From: an uncultured Olsenella sp.
Lineage (GTDB): Bacteria > Actinomycetota > Coriobacteriia > Coriobacteriales > Atopobiaceae
Direction of reading: 5' to 3'
Assembly (NCBI GenBank): GCA_934660915.1
Contig: CAKUIF010000003.1
Location: 124,001 to 188,000, forward strand
DNA length: 64,000 nt
In this document: positions 1 to 9,252 of the stretch, piece by piece
Position numbering within the stretch: position 1 is the first letter of the stretch
Layout of the letters: every line of letters begins with the position of its first letter
The notes under the pieces: generated by a model
Database searches by the model: none
What the model was told of the DNA's origin: nothing
Seen by the model: only the letters and a program-made list of their open reading frames with translations
Program-made: the position numbers and the translations under genes

Positions 1-467
1 TGCTCCAGGCCCCAGGCGGCGAGCTCGTCGATTCCCATGCCCTCGTCGCGCAGGTCGGCCAGGCGGTCGACAAACAGGCCGTAGCCGGCGCTCGCGGCGA
101 GCGAGTCGATAATGACGACCTTGCGCTCAGGGTACTTCTCGGCGAGCAGGTTCTTTGCGGCGACGGCGGAGTTGTAGGTGCCCGAGATGCCGCTCGAGAG
201 CGTGGCGTGCAGGACGTCGAGCCCCTGGGAGAGGAACTTCTCGAAGTGCTCCACATAGTCGCCTGTGGAGACCTGCGAGGTCTTCGCGTCGGCGCCGGCG
301 AGCATCTTTGCGTAGAGCTCGGCGGGGGAGTTCGTGCGTCCGAAGTCGTCCTTGCACGGCTTTCCGTCGAGCTCGTAGTTGAAGTAGACGTATTTGATGT
401 CGCGCGCCTCAAGCGTCTTTTCCGCGAGGTCGACGGTCGAGCAGCAGCTCAAAACAAAGTCGGACAC
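1..467 (-). CDS. DegV family protein (3' end outside window)
   Basis: About 155 N-terminal residues of a DegV-family fatty-acid-binding protein; the 3' part lies beyond base 1. The translation begins MSDFVLSCCSTVDL and contains the family hallmarks: a short TSQVSTGDY segment and SSGISGTYNSA, followed by an IDSLAASAGYG strand. DegV proteins (FakB-like) bind a fatty acid, in some species presenting it to FakA for phosphorylation. The start is a GTG at 467 because GAAAGGAGAT sits 4 bases upstream (471-480) and no ATG is available in frame. It lies downstream of pspA on the same strand. Substrate is unknown. Confidence 0.88.
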   Translation of the reverse strand, partial: MSDFVLSCCSTVDLAEKTLEARDIKYVYFNYELDGKPCKDDFGRTNSPAELYAKMLAGADAKTSQVSTGDYVEHFEKFLSQGLDVLHATLSSGISGTYNSAVAAKNLLAEKYPERKVVIIDSLAASAGYGLFVDRLADLRDEGMGIDELAAWGLE

Positions 468-553
468 GGTATCTCCTTTCGTCGGTTACACATCAAGTGT
501 AGCCGTGCAAGCGGAAATACCGTGTCCGGAAACCTGGCGCTAATGCTTGAGGG

Positions 554-1234
554 CTAGAGGCCCATTTGAGCCTTGAGCTTGGCGAGCTCCTCGTCGACGG
601 CGGCGGAGTCGGCGATGCCGGCGTACTTGGCCTCGAGGGTCTCGACGTCGTCGGCGGGCTTCTCGTTGAGCTCGGCCAAGGACTCGGCGGTGTCGAGCTG
701 CTTGTCGACCTTTGCCTCCATGCGGTTGAAGGCGTCGATGGCGCCGGCGGCCTTGTCGGTGCCGGAGGCGAGCTCGTTGACCATGGTCTGGGTCTTGGCG
801 ACGGCGCTCTTTGCCTTGATGGACTCGCGGCGTGCCTTGAGCTGCTCGATGTCGCTCACGAGCTTGTCGTGCATCTGGCGCATCTTGTCGGCGTTGGCGT
901 GGGCGGCGTCGGCTGCCTTCTTCAGCTCCTCGCCGTTTGCCTCGAGCTGCTGCTTCTTTGCGAGAAAGACGCGTGCGTCGTCCTCGTTGCCGGCGGAGAG
1001 CGCCTTCTTTGCGAGGTCCTCCATGCGCTTGGCCTCGGCCTCGTTGTCGTCGACGAGGCGCTGGCAGCGCTTCTCCTCCGCCATCACCCCGGCGGTCTCC
1101 TCCTTGACCTTGGCGAGGCTGTCCCCGAGGTCGATGAGGTACTGGTCGACCATCTTTGCGGGGTCCTCCGCCTTGTCCAGAAGCTCGTTGATGTTTGCCT
1201 TAATGATGGTGGCGAAGCGATCGAGAATGCTCAT
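554..1234 (-). CDS. pspA: PspA/IM30 family membrane-stress protein
   Basis: 226 residues, the usual size for PspA/IM30. It starts MSILDRFATIIKANINELLD, the amphipathic N-terminal helix typical of the family, followed by almost uninterrupted charged coiled coil rich in Glu, Lys and Ala. PspA proteins are peripheral ESCRT-III-like membrane proteins that assemble on stressed membranes to maintain integrity. It lies 73 bases downstream of the TPM-domain gene on the same strand, a pairing that fits an envelope-stress function. A GAAAGGAACG ribosome site precedes the ATG. No pspBC or pspF partner is visible. Confidence 0.93.
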   Translation of the reverse strand: MSILDRFATIIKANINELLDKAEDPAKMVDQYLIDLGDSLAKVKEETAGVMAEEKRCQRLVDDNEAEAKRMEDLAKKALSAGNEDDARVFLAKKQQLEANGEELKKAADAAHANADKMRQMHDKLVSDIEQLKARRESIKAKSAVAKTQTMVNELASGTDKAAGAIDAFNRMEAKVDKQLDTAESLAELNEKPADDVETLEAKYAGIADSAAVDEELAKLKAQMGL

Positions 1235-1307
1235 GTTCGTTCCTTTCGTCTGGCGATGCCGTGTATGGGGTCCGTCGCCCTCGGTGGGCGCCGGTTGAAG
1301 CCGCGGT

Positions 1308-2438
1308 TTACTCGCTGCTCGGGTCGTCCTTCTTTTCGTACTTGGACGCGAGGTCCTCGATGTTGGCGTCGCTTGTGGGGTCGGCGGCGTCGGAGAATTT
1401 CTCGAGTGGGGTGTTCAGGATCTCGTCGGCGCGCGCCTTGCGCTCCGCGTCGGCTTTCTTCTTTCTGCGGACGGCGAAGACCGCGACGCCTCCGGCAAGA
1501 AGGACGCACGCCACGGCCGCACCGATCTCGCCGGCTTTCTTTGTGCCGGCCTCCTTCTGGGCCGCCTTCATGATGGCCTCGCCGGTGACGTAGAACGCGT
1601 CCGAGAAGACCTCCTCGTCGGTGTCGGCGTTGTTGTAGGCGTTGTTGAGCGCGCTTTTGAGGACGCTCATCGCCTCGTCGTCGAGTACCTCGCGCGCCTT
1701 CGTGCCGATGGTGTACCCGCAGTTGTAGCCGCCGTTGCCGTCGTCGCAGAACACGAGGAGAAAGTGGCCCTCGTCCTCGAAGAGCTCGTCGTAGAGCTCG
1801 GCGGAGCGCTTGTTGAGCGCGTCGACGTCGGTTACGGAGCCGTTCTTGAGGATGTAGACGTAGGGCTGCACGCCGGTCTTCTCAAAGAAGTGGGAAAGCC
1901 CGCGCTCAAGCCTGGAGGCGTCGTGGATCCAGTCGCCGTCCTCGTCGGTGTACCAGCCGGTCTTTACGACGTCGCCCGCGTCGAGCTTTTGGCGCACGGT
2001 GCCCGAGACGCTGGACACGGTGTAGGTGGGGCTGCCGAAACCTGTGCTATAGCCACCTGAGCAGCTGTTCATTGCGCCCGAGATCGCCATGATCAAAAGC
2101 ACGCAGAGCAGAAGGCCGATGAGCGTGCCGAGGCACCCGCCACAGCCGTTGCCGTCGCTGCGACGCCTGCCGCCGCCCACGTTGATGACCGGGCCGACGT
2201 TGACGCGGCGGAAGGGCGAGCCGAACCCGCCGAAGGGGTACCCGTAGCCGCCCGAGGGGCCGCGATACCCGCCGCCTCGATAGCCGCCGCCCCCGCCGAA
2301 GCCTACGGAAGGCCCGCCGCCGGATCGGCCGCCGGAGCGCCCGCCGCCGCCACTGAACCCGCCGGAAACCCGGCCGCCGCCGCTGAAGCCGCCCGTGTGG
2401 CCGCCTCCGCCGCCACCGCTGCCGCTTGACCTGCCCAT
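1308..2438 (-). CDS. TPM-domain (TLP18.3/Psb32/MOLO-1) membrane protein
   Basis: 376 residues when started at the ATG at 2438, preceded by GGAAAGAGGAACGA; upstream in-frame codons lack a ribosome site. Order: a very glycine/serine/arginine-rich low-complexity N-terminus (about residues 1-85), a hydrophobic helix (about 105-125), a TPM domain (about 145-290) with the FFEKTGVQPYVYILKNG core, a second hydrophobic helix (about 305-325), and a charged cytoplasmic tail. TPM domains are found in envelope and photosystem maintenance proteins; the molecular role here is unknown. The glycine-rich N-terminus resembles a disordered, possibly condensing, segment. It probably forms a transcription unit with pspA. 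Confidence 0.85.
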   Translation of the reverse strand: MGRSSGSGGGGGGHTGGFSGGGRVSGGFSGGGGRSGGRSGGGPSVGFGGGGGYRGGGYRGPSGGYGYPFGGFGSPFRRVNVGPVINVGGGRRRSDGNGCGGCLGTLIGLLLCVLLIMAISGAMNSCSGGYSTGFGSPTYTVSSVSGTVRQKLDAGDVVKTGWYTDEDGDWIHDASRLERGLSHFFEKTGVQPYVYILKNGSVTDVDALNKRSAELYDELFEDEGHFLLVFCDDGNGGYNCGYTIGTKAREVLDDEAMSVLKSALNNAYNNADTDEEVFSDAFYVTGEAIMKAAQKEAGTKKAGEIGAAVACVLLAGGVAVFAVRRKKKADAERKARADEILNTPLEKFSDAADPTSDANIEDLASKYEKKDDPSSE

Positions 2439-2656
2439 TCGTTCCTCTTTCCACCTGAATACGAGGGATGTGAACACGGTGCCGAACCTATGGAAAAAAG
2501 TGTACTAGATGCCGGATATTGCGGATAGCCTTCCCGTTTTTAAGGGGAGGGGTGAGCTTTTGGCGGGTCGTCACAAGGCGAACACATGGGAAAGAAAAAC
2601 CTTCCTGTAATGCGGCGGGGAAGGTCCCCGAACGCTCCGCAAAAGAAGTTGCTCAA

Positions 2657-2668
2657 TTGATATATCAA
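2657..2668. promoter_or_regulatory. Perfect 12-bp palindrome in the larA leader region
   Basis: The 336-base gap between the TPM gene and larA (2439-2774) contains no gene I can support. It holds the perfect palindrome TTGATATATCAA here, followed at 2671-2712 by three short direct repeats of the type ACGGTAG. The arms resemble half-sites of Crp/Fnr-family regulators but the spacing is 2 bases, not the usual 4. I infer an operator or promoter element for larA; the binding protein is unknown. Confidence 0.35.
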
Positions 2669-2774
2669 CCGTGAACGGTAGAAGAATGACGGTAGACGGT
2701 AGTAAATCAGCGGCGTAAGGTTGCCCAGACGCCGTGACCGGAGCGGCGACGAGTTAGGAAGAAGGACCTAACCC

Positions 2775-4052
2775 ATGTATGAGTTTGATTTGCCCTACGA
2801 CCACAAGACAATGCATCTGAGCCTCGACGAGAAGAACTTCGCCGGGCTTATGCAGGGGCACCAGAACGAGTTCAAGCCAAGCGAGAGCCAGCAGAAGCTC
2901 GTCGAGGATTCTCTCGACAACCCCTACGGCTCTCCCAAGCTTGAGGAGCTCTGCGCTGGCAAGAAGGACATCGTCATCATCAGCTCGGACCACACGCGTC
3001 CTGTTCCCTCGCGCGTGACGATGCCCATCCTGCTGCGTCGCATCCACGCCGCCGCCCCCGAGGCCCGCGTGCGCATCCTCGTGGCTACTGGTATGCACCG
3101 CCCCTCCACACACGAGGAGCTCGTCAACAAGTACGGCGAGGACATCGTGGCAAACGAGGAGATCGTCATGCACGTCGCCACCGACGACAGCATGATGGTG
3201 AAGATCGGCACCCTGCCTTCCGGAGGCGAGTGCATCATCAACAAGGTCGCTGCCAACGCCGACCTGCTCCTTGCCGAGGGCTTCATCGAGCCGCACTTCT
3301 TTGCAGGGTTCTCCGGCAGCCGCAAGTCCGTCCTGCCGGGCGTCGCCTCCTACAAGACGATCATGTACAACCACAACGGCCAGTTCGTGAACGACTCCCA
3401 CTCCCGCGCCGGCAACCTGTGCCACAACCACGTGAGCGAGGACATGTTCGCCGCCGCCGAGATGGCGCACCTCGCCTTTGTCCTTAACGTGGTCTTGAAC
3501 GGCAAGCACGAGGTCATCGGCTCCTTCGCCGGCGACATCCACAAGGCTCACGAGGCCGGCTGCGACTTCGTGAAGAAGCTCGCCGGCGTCGAGCCTGTCG
3601 AGTGCGACATCGCCGTCACCACCAACGGCGGCTACCCGCTTGACCAGAACATCTACCAGGCCGTCAAGGGCATGTGCGCCGCCGAGGCAACGCTTCCCGA
3701 GGGCGGCGTGATCATCGACGTCGCCGGCTGCGCCGACGGCCACGGCGGCGAGGGCTTCTACAAGAACATCGCCGAGAACGACCCGGCTGAGTTCGAGCGC
3801 GCCTGCATCGAGCGCCCGAAGGACGAGACACTGCCCGACCAGTGGACTTCCCAGATCTTCGCCCGCATCCTGGCGCACCACCCCGTGATCATGGTCACGG
3901 ATCTCTGCGACCACCAGATGCTGCGCGACATGCACATGACGCCGGTCAACACCGTCGAGGAGGCCCTCGAGCTCGCCTTCCAGATGAAGGGCGCCGATGC
4001 CAAGGTCGCCGTCATTCCCGATGGCCTGGGCGTCGTCGTGGCCCAGCGCTAG
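2775..4052 (+). CDS. larA: Nickel-dependent lactate racemase LarA
   Basis: 425 residues, the typical LarA length. LarA interconverts L- and D-lactate by hydride transfer, using the nickel-pincer nucleotide covalently bound to a lysine. All known catalytic and cofactor residues are present, and their numbers match those reported for Thermoanaerobacterium LarA: D72 and R75 (SSDHTRPVPS), H108 (ATGMHRPS), H174 (EPHFFAGFSGS), K184 (the pincer lysine), H200 (MYNHN), Q295 and K298 (YQAVKG). The start follows a purine-rich AGGAAGAAGGA site. larD follows 37 bases downstream, which supports lactate over other 2-hydroxy acids handled by LarA homologues. An active enzyme is expected. Confidence 0.96.
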   Translation: MYEFDLPYDHKTMHLSLDEKNFAGLMQGHQNEFKPSESQQKLVEDSLDNPYGSPKLEELCAGKKDIVIISSDHTRPVPSRVTMPILLRRIHAAAPEARVRILVATGMHRPSTHEELVNKYGEDIVANEEIVMHVATDDSMMVKIGTLPSGGECIINKVAANADLLLAEGFIEPHFFAGFSGSRKSVLPGVASYKTIMYNHNGQFVNDSHSRAGNLCHNHVSEDMFAAAEMAHLAFVLNVVLNGKHEVIGSFAGDIHKAHEAGCDFVKKLAGVEPVECDIAVTTNGGYPLDQNIYQAVKGMCAAEATLPEGGVIIDVAGCADGHGGEGFYKNIAENDPAEFERACIERPKDETLPDQWTSQIFARILAHHPVIMVTDLCDHQMLRDMHMTPVNTVEEALELAFQMKGADAKVAVIPDGLGVVVAQR

Positions 4053-4089
4053 CCCATACGTTAGGAAAGAATCCGAAGGAGTTTTTCGC

Positions 4090-4836
4090 GTGTTTAGCTT
4101 TGACCTTCTTTACCATATGCTCGCCGAGTTCGGCTCGACCGCCCTCATGATCGTCTTCGGCGTGGGCGTCCACTGCGATACCGTGCTCAAGGGCACCAAG
4201 TACCAGGGCTCCGGCCACATGTTCGCTATCACCACCTGGGCCTTCGGCATCTCCGTGTGCCTCTTTGTCTTCGGCGGGGCAGTTTGCATGAACCCGGCCA
4301 TGGTGCTCGCGCAGTGCATCGTGGGCCTCGTGCCCTGGGGTTCCTGCATCCCCTATATGATCGCCGACATGCTCGGCGGCTTTGCGGGTGCCTGCATCGC
4401 CTGGTTCATGTACGCCGATGAGTTCAAGGCCTCCGAGGGCGTCGTTGACCCCGTCGCGCAGCGCAACATCTTCTCGACGAACCCCACCAGGGAGGGCACC
4501 AACCTCGCCCGCAACTTCTTCTGCGAGGCTATCTGCACCTTTGTGTTCATCTCCGCGATTCTGGCGGCCGCCAGCCGCGCCGGCGAGGACGTCCTTATGC
4601 TCGCCATCTGCGTCGGTCTGATTGTCTGGGCCGTTGGCATGGGCATGGGCGGCATCACCGGCTTCGCGATGAACCAGGCTCGTGACCTCGGCCCGCGCAT
4701 GGCCTACCAGGTGCTTCCCATTGCCCACAAGGCCGACAACAACTGGAAGTACGGCCTGCTCGTTCCCGGCATCGCGCCCTTCGTCGGCGCTGCGGTCGCC
4801 GCGCTCTTTGTCCACGGCTTCCTGGGCATGTTCTAA
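4090..4836 (+). CDS. larD: LarD-like lactate channel (aquaglyceroporin family)
   Basis: 248 residues from a GTG at 4090 with GAAGGAG 8 bases upstream; the earlier in-frame ATG would lie inside larA and lacks a ribosome site. It is a major intrinsic protein (MIP) family channel with six hydrophobic segments and two half-helices. The first half-helix carries a normal NPA (CMNPAMVLAQ); the second reads NQARD instead of NPARD. In Lactobacillus, LarD is a lactic acid channel encoded with the racemase, and adjacency to larA supports that role here. The NQA variant is a visible departure from canonical aquaglyceroporins. It ends at a strong terminator. Confidence 0.9.
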   Translation: MFSFDLLYHMLAEFGSTALMIVFGVGVHCDTVLKGTKYQGSGHMFAITTWAFGISVCLFVFGGAVCMNPAMVLAQCIVGLVPWGSCIPYMIADMLGGFAGACIAWFMYADEFKASEGVVDPVAQRNIFSTNPTREGTNLARNFFCEAICTFVFISAILAAASRAGEDVLMLAICVGLIVWAVGMGMGGITGFAMNQARDLGPRMAYQVLPIAHKADNNWKYGLLVPGIAPFVGAAVAALFVHGFLGMF

Positions 4837-4886
4837 TAAACCCGCTCTCCAGCTTTCCAGCGCACGATCTAAGCTGCGAATCGCTT

Positions 4887-4933
4887 TTGAACCGCCTCCC
4901 ATTCTTTTGTCCAAGAAATGGGAGGCGGTTCAA
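4887..4933 (+). terminator. Intrinsic terminator after larAD
   Basis: A perfect 17-bp stem (4887-4903 with 4917-4933, arm TTGAACCGCCTCCCATT) with a 13-base loop lies 50 bases after the larD stop and is followed by TTTG. The remaining 200 bases up to the IS fragment (4934-5133) contain no gene I can support. Confidence 0.85.
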
Positions 4934-5133
4934 TTTGCAGTTCAGGGGCTTGATGTGCGTGAATATCAGCTACTCCACGCCGATCATTTCCTTCCTGGCC
5001 TCCATTCGTCGTAACCGAAGCAACGACAACGGTAGGCCGAACGGGATGGTCGGCGCGCCCGCGCTCAGACCCGAAACTATTTCGCGCTCTTTCCCGAAAC
5101 TACGGAGCGCTCAAATCGACAAGGCAAAGGCTA

Positions 5134-5480
5134 TCAAACACACCCACTTGGCGAGGGTCGAGGTCGACTTCGGGTACCCCATGGCCCTCCTGGTCCTCGA
5201 GAGGCCCCTGCCGTGCTCCAGGTAGTGGGCGACCGCCGCCGCCATCTGCTCCCGGTGAACCTCGGCGCGCGGGCCTTCCTCTCCGGGACCGCCCCCGTGC
5301 TCTCGTACTCCCTCCACCACGCCCTGAGCATCGTCGCCGACGGGTAGCCCAGCTCCGCTATCGTGTCCGCGCAGCTGTGCCCGAACCTGATGTACGCCTC
5401 GATTGCGACCCGCTTCTGCTCCATGCTGTACATGGGTCCTCCTGCACCAATCGAGGTCAAAGATTTCCGCCGCATTCCCT
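5134..5480 (-). mobile_element. IS3-type orfA fragment, truncated and frameshifted
   Basis: The minus strand encodes an IS3-family OrfA helix-turn-helix region starting at the ATG at 5433 (MYSMEQKRVAIEAY), with its own ribosome site GGAGGACCC. The reading frame breaks near 5265-5290 and continues in another frame as EQMAAAVAHYLEHGRG up to about 5134. No orfB follows, so only about 300-350 bases of the element remain. It is inserted in the 3' end of the restriction-modification gene and supplies that gene with a false C-terminus. The exact upstream end, somewhere in 5445-5480, cannot be fixed by eye. Confidence 0.7.
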
Positions 5481-8400
5481 CTTGGTGGATGATAAATTGC
5501 GATTTGTCTGCCTCGGCAGCGAAGCCGGCGAACTCCTGTTGGAGGGACAGCGGGGGAATTGCAATGGGAATAGCGGCCAAGTCCGCTGCGCTGATGTTTG
5601 CCTGATGGACGCTTCCCTTCGCTATATTACGAAGGACTCGCTTTCCTTCCTTTGAATTCAGGTAACCAGATACATATTCGGCAGAGCTGTGGTCAGCGAA
5701 CCTTACGCACACGATGTACCCAGCAATAACCACGGTCTCTGACTGATGAAAAACGCAAGTTTTCCCAACCTTATCAATGCTGTTGGTTCGATTAAAAAGC
5801 ATGTCGCCATGGCGGACGGTAGCATTTTCGAGAGCTTGGCCCTTTAGGGTGATTCGCTTTGTATCGGTTAGGTCAAGGATGCCGTCGTCGGTGATATTGT
5901 TCATTCGGATGTAGACATAATCGCCGTCGGCGCCGGCTTTTGCTGAAGTGCCGTAGTGCATTTCTATGCTGTAGTTGCCGATTGTATCGATTGGCCATGA
6001 TGCGTGCGTCTTGGTTCCAAACATCTCGACAAACCGTGATTTGACGCTCTCCTTGAGAGCGGCGATTTGCTGTCTTTTGCTATTGATTTCATCTGTTAAG
6101 CGATTGAAATCGTCGATGAGGGCTCTTTGCTCGGAGAGCGTCGGGACTGGGATGGGGTATTTGAGCAGCTCATCCTTGTCTCCGCGAGGCCTGCCGGTTC
6201 CCGTGAAGGTGGACATATCGTAGTCGAAGAAGTCCTTCTGCCACAGGAGCAGATGGAGGAACTCGGGCAATAGGCTGTCGGTATTTATGCTTCGGAACAC
6301 CAAAACGTCCTTGGAGCACGCCCCATCGCGGTCTGCGAGCCAAATCTTCTGCAGATAGGGGCGGATATTGGAGACGAGCGTGTCTCCCTTCTTGTATGCG
6401 GTGCCGGCACTTGCCGGAAGCTCTCCGCTATAGGCGATTATGCCGCCACGGTCCTTGACCATGTTCTCTGTTGTTACGTAAGTGTCGGTGGTGATGGAAC
6501 TCTGGGCCACGCTGTTGGTAACGTAGGATGTGATGTCTCCAAGCGTCTTGACTACGGTGCCCTGGGCGAACGAGCGGGGCTTGTAGAAAGAGCGGGGAAT
6601 CGTAAGAGTCTCGGCGAACTTCTCGGCATCAAAGTCGATGAAATCGGCGGTCTTGGCATAGTAGTAGTACTGGGCAAGGTCGCCGGGCTCAACCTGCTCG
6701 CCGGAGAACCATGCTCTGATGATGCCGCTTAGTGAGTTCGTGTCGTCCGATTCGTCGTCCGAATAGAGCACACCCTCACCATCGATGGGCTGTATCCCCT
6801 CGTTGCCTTTGCGATTGCTCCATTTGTAGCCAAGGAAAGAGGCGATTTCCTTGGTCGTGTTAGGTGAGTTGATGATGAGCGTCTGTTCGACGCAGACGAG
6901 ACCCCAAACGCGCAGGCGTTTGCGCTCTTCCTTGTGCGCATAGCGATAGAACAGCTCGTTCTCTGCTTTGAGCTGTGAGCTCTTGTCGGCCGCCTTCCAA
7001 GTCTTGCTCTTTCGAAGGGTCTTGAGCTCCTTCGATGATTCGAAAAGATGGCAATAAACGTTGAAGTGGCGAGTGTTTGCCCATTCGTTCCAGTCAGCCT
7101 CTCCTGTGAGAAAAGCCCGGTAAGTATCTCCGTCTACATTAATTGTGCCGAGATAAGCGTTGAAAGCGCTTTCGTCTTTCCAATCAGCGAGCTTCCTGCG
7201 CTCAAAAACAGCGTCAACGAAATCAAGTGCGTTCGCATTGCGGGGCGGGATCTCGTCAAAGCGACGTAGGAACATAATTGCGACGTTTGTTCCTGTGGCC
7301 GCGAATGTGCCTGATCCAAACCTGGCGATGGAGACGATCTCGAAGGAGCTCAAAAGCACATCGCGTGCGGCCATGAAACTCGAGCTCGTGCTCTTGTCGA
7401 GGATCGAGGTGGGGAGGACGATGGCGGCGTAGCCTCCGGGCCGAACAAGCTGTGCCGCACGCTCGACAAAGAGGGTCTCGATTTCCGAGCCGCTATCGCT
7501 GATGGTTTCCAGCACTTTGAGGTCGTTGTTGTGAAGCTTGAGATGCGGTTTGAAGGCCGCGACAGAGTACGGGGGATTGGCGACAAGAATGTCGAAGCGT
7601 CCCCTGTCGGTCCGGCTGTCGATTCCCTTGTCGGGATAATTTTCAAGTCCGTCGCCGAAGACCACGTTGCCCTGCCCTGCGCCATGCATGTAGAACGAGA
7701 CCTTGGAAACGCGAGCGAGTCGATAGTCCTTCTCGATGCCGACGAGATTGTTTCTGACCCAGTCGGCGTCTCCGAGGTCATCCTCTATGGTCGGATCATA
7801 TTGGCATGCGGCGTCGGAGATTTCTTCGAACCCTTCTGTGAGAAAGTGCCCCGCGCCACAGGCGTAATCGATAACGCGTGGATAACGGACGGCACCAGCC
7901 TCGTCTTGCACGATGCTGTCGAGGGGGAGCGACTTCCAAATAAAACGGGTGATGGGCACAGGTGTGAAGAATTGACCTTCGTTTTGTTTGAATCCCTGAT
8001 TGAGTAGCTGTTCGAAGAGGTCACCTAAGAATTGAATGTCCCGAGATCCCACGATGCGATACGGCTGTAGAAGCTGCACCGTCTCTACGAGGACTTTGCC
8101 GTTCTGAAGGAAGAGCTCTTCGTTGTGGACATCTTTGAATGCAAAGTCATTGTTGGTGTAGAACTTGAGCTTGCGTAGCGTGCCGTTCAGCTCCTCGATG
8201 AGCTGCTTGCGGCGCTGGCCCGTATAGTTGCTTATGAGGCTTTCGGCGTAGTCGTTGGGAACGTACAGGACCTCTTCCCGCATGAGCTTTCTCATGCCGT
8301 CTGAGTGGAGTCTCTGGAGCCTGTCCTGGAGCGATTCATAGGTGTCGCGTCCTTGGCGGTATTGGAACTCAACCTCCTGGGTTGACATCTTCGAGAGCTC

Positions 8401-9252
8401 GTCTTGGAGCTTCGCGATAAAGAGCGCGATAAGGCGATTGAAGGCGTTCTCTTTATCGGAGACGTTGTTGTGGCGGAGGATTTCCTCGAAGCGGTTGACG
8501 ATGCTGTCTTCGGCCCTGAAGTCGACAAGGTCCTTCTTGAGAAGGGGAGGAACCATCGGGTGGTATGCCGTCGACCTATCGCCAAAGAGGATGTTTCCCT
8601 CGACTTGTTGGTTGTACGTTTCCGTCCAAACTTGATGGAGCTGTTCTACTGTGTGGGCGTCGCGGTAGAGCGCAATGGTGCCATCGCGTTTGGCGAGCGC
8701 GATGAAGTTCTCGTCATCGCTGCAGTTAATTGAAATCTGGTCTGGCACGATTTCGTTGTTGATGAAATCGCATGCAAAGAGCACCAACCAGCGAGTCGCG
8801 CGCTCTTGTTGCCAATAGGAGAGGAGTTGCCCTCCGTCTGACTGCATGTTCTTGAATTCGTTTTTGAACTCGGTTCCAGGGGTCTTGCATTCGACGATTG
8901 CGAGCGTGTCGCCCATCTCGTCATTAATGCAGATATCAGCGCGGCCGCTCTTTTGTTCGTGCCCAAGGGCCCATTCGCGCTCCACCTCGAGTGACTCGGG
9001 GCGATATCCTTTGTCGAGGAGCATGGTTACGCAGGCGAGTACAACGAAGTTCTCGTTATCGGAGAAGTTACAAGTTGTGTCTTTGTTGACCTTGAACCCC
9101 AGGTCTTTCGGGTAGCCGATGCGTTTCTTGGAAAAATCGACCGTGATTTGCGCGCTGGTCTCTTCCCAGGATTTCTGATAAACGGTGCCGTCACCCGACG
9201 GCTCGTAGCACAGAGCCCTAAGTGCGTCGCGAAGATTGTCCAGCGTAATCAT
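5134..9252 (-). CDS. Single-chain restriction-methylation-specificity protein (type IIG/I-like), 3' end disrupted by an IS fragment
   Basis: 1372 residues, fusing three functions. Residues 1-230: HsdR-N-like nuclease with a PD-(D/E)XK pattern (D106, E121-x-K123 in IVECKTP). Residues 235-800: N6-adenine methyltransferase with QFFTP (427-431), motif I DYACGAGHF (462-470) and NPPY (559-562). From about 900: two HsdS-type target-recognition domains separated by the conserved EQRALIDDFNRL...IAALKESVKSRF helix. About 1273 residues are native; the rest is IS-encoded, so the final specificity helix is lost. Such fusions cut and methylate DNA without separate HsdR/M/S subunits. Base composition is less GC-rich than the neighbours, consistent with transfer. 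Whether the truncated protein is active is unknown. Confidence 0.85.
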   Translation of the reverse strand: MITLDNLRDALRALCYEPSGDGTVYQKSWEETSAQITVDFSKKRIGYPKDLGFKVNKDTTCNFSDNENFVVLACVTMLLDKGYRPESLEVEREWALGHEQKSGRADICINDEMGDTLAIVECKTPGTEFKNEFKNMQSDGGQLLSYWQQERATRWLVLFACDFINNEIVPDQISINCSDDENFIALAKRDGTIALYRDAHTVEQLHQVWTETYNQQVEGNILFGDRSTAYHPMVPPLLKKDLVDFRAEDSIVNRFEEILRHNNVSDKENAFNRLIALFIAKLQDELSKMSTQEVEFQYRQGRDTYESLQDRLQRLHSDGMRKLMREEVLYVPNDYAESLISNYTGQRRKQLIEELNGTLRKLKFYTNNDFAFKDVHNEELFLQNGKVLVETVQLLQPYRIVGSRDIQFLGDLFEQLLNQGFKQNEGQFFTPVPITRFIWKSLPLDSIVQDEAGAVRYPRVIDYACGAGHFLTEGFEEISDAACQYDPTIEDDLGDADWVRNNLVGIEKDYRLARVSKVSFYMHGAGQGNVVFGDGLENYPDKGIDSRTDRGRFDILVANPPYSVAAFKPHLKLHNNDLKVLETISDSGSEIETLFVERAAQLVRPGGYAAIVLPTSILDKSTSSSFMAARDVLLSSFEIVSIARFGSGTFAATGTNVAIMFLRRFDEIPPRNANALDFVDAVFERRKLADWKDESAFNAYLGTINVDGDTYRAFLTGEADWNEWANTRHFNVYCHLFESSKELKTLRKSKTWKAADKSSQLKAENELFYRYAHKEERKRLRVWGLVCVEQTLIINSPNTTKEIASFLGYKWSNRKGNEGIQPIDGEGVLYSDDESDDTNSLSGIIRAWFSGEQVEPGDLAQYYYYAKTADFIDFDAEKFAETLTIPRSFYKPRSFAQGTVVKTLGDITSYVTNSVAQSSITTDTYVTTENMVKDRGGIIAYSGELPASAGTAYKKGDTLVSNIRPYLQKIWLADRDGACSKDVLVFRSINTDSLLPEFLHLLLWQKDFFDYDMSTFTGTGRPRGDKDELLKYPIPVPTLSEQRALIDDFNRLTDEINSKRQQIAALKESVKSRFVEMFGTKTHASWPIDTIGNYSIEMHYGTSAKAGADGDYVYIRMNNITDDGILDLTDTKRITLKGQALENATVRHGDMLFNRTNSIDKVGKTCVFHQSETVVIAGYIVCVRFADHSSAEYVSGYLNSKEGKRVLRNIAKGSVHQANISAADLAAIPIAIPPLSLQQEFAGFAAEADKSQFIIHQEGMRRKSLTSIGAGGPMYSMEQKRVAIEAYIRFGHSCADTIAELGYPSATMLRAWWREYESTGAVPERKARAPRFTGSRWRRRSPTTWSTAGASRGPGGPWGTRSRPRPSPSGCV

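Noticed and set aside
566..1573. Long plus-strand frame rich in Leu, Gly and Val opposite pspA
   Set aside because: It is the antisense of a GC-rich coiled-coil gene; no ribosome site and no family features.
2754..3935. 393-codon minus-strand frame opposite larA
   Set aside because: Antisense shadow of the highly conserved larA; composition (Val/Leu/Gly/His) is typical of such shadows.
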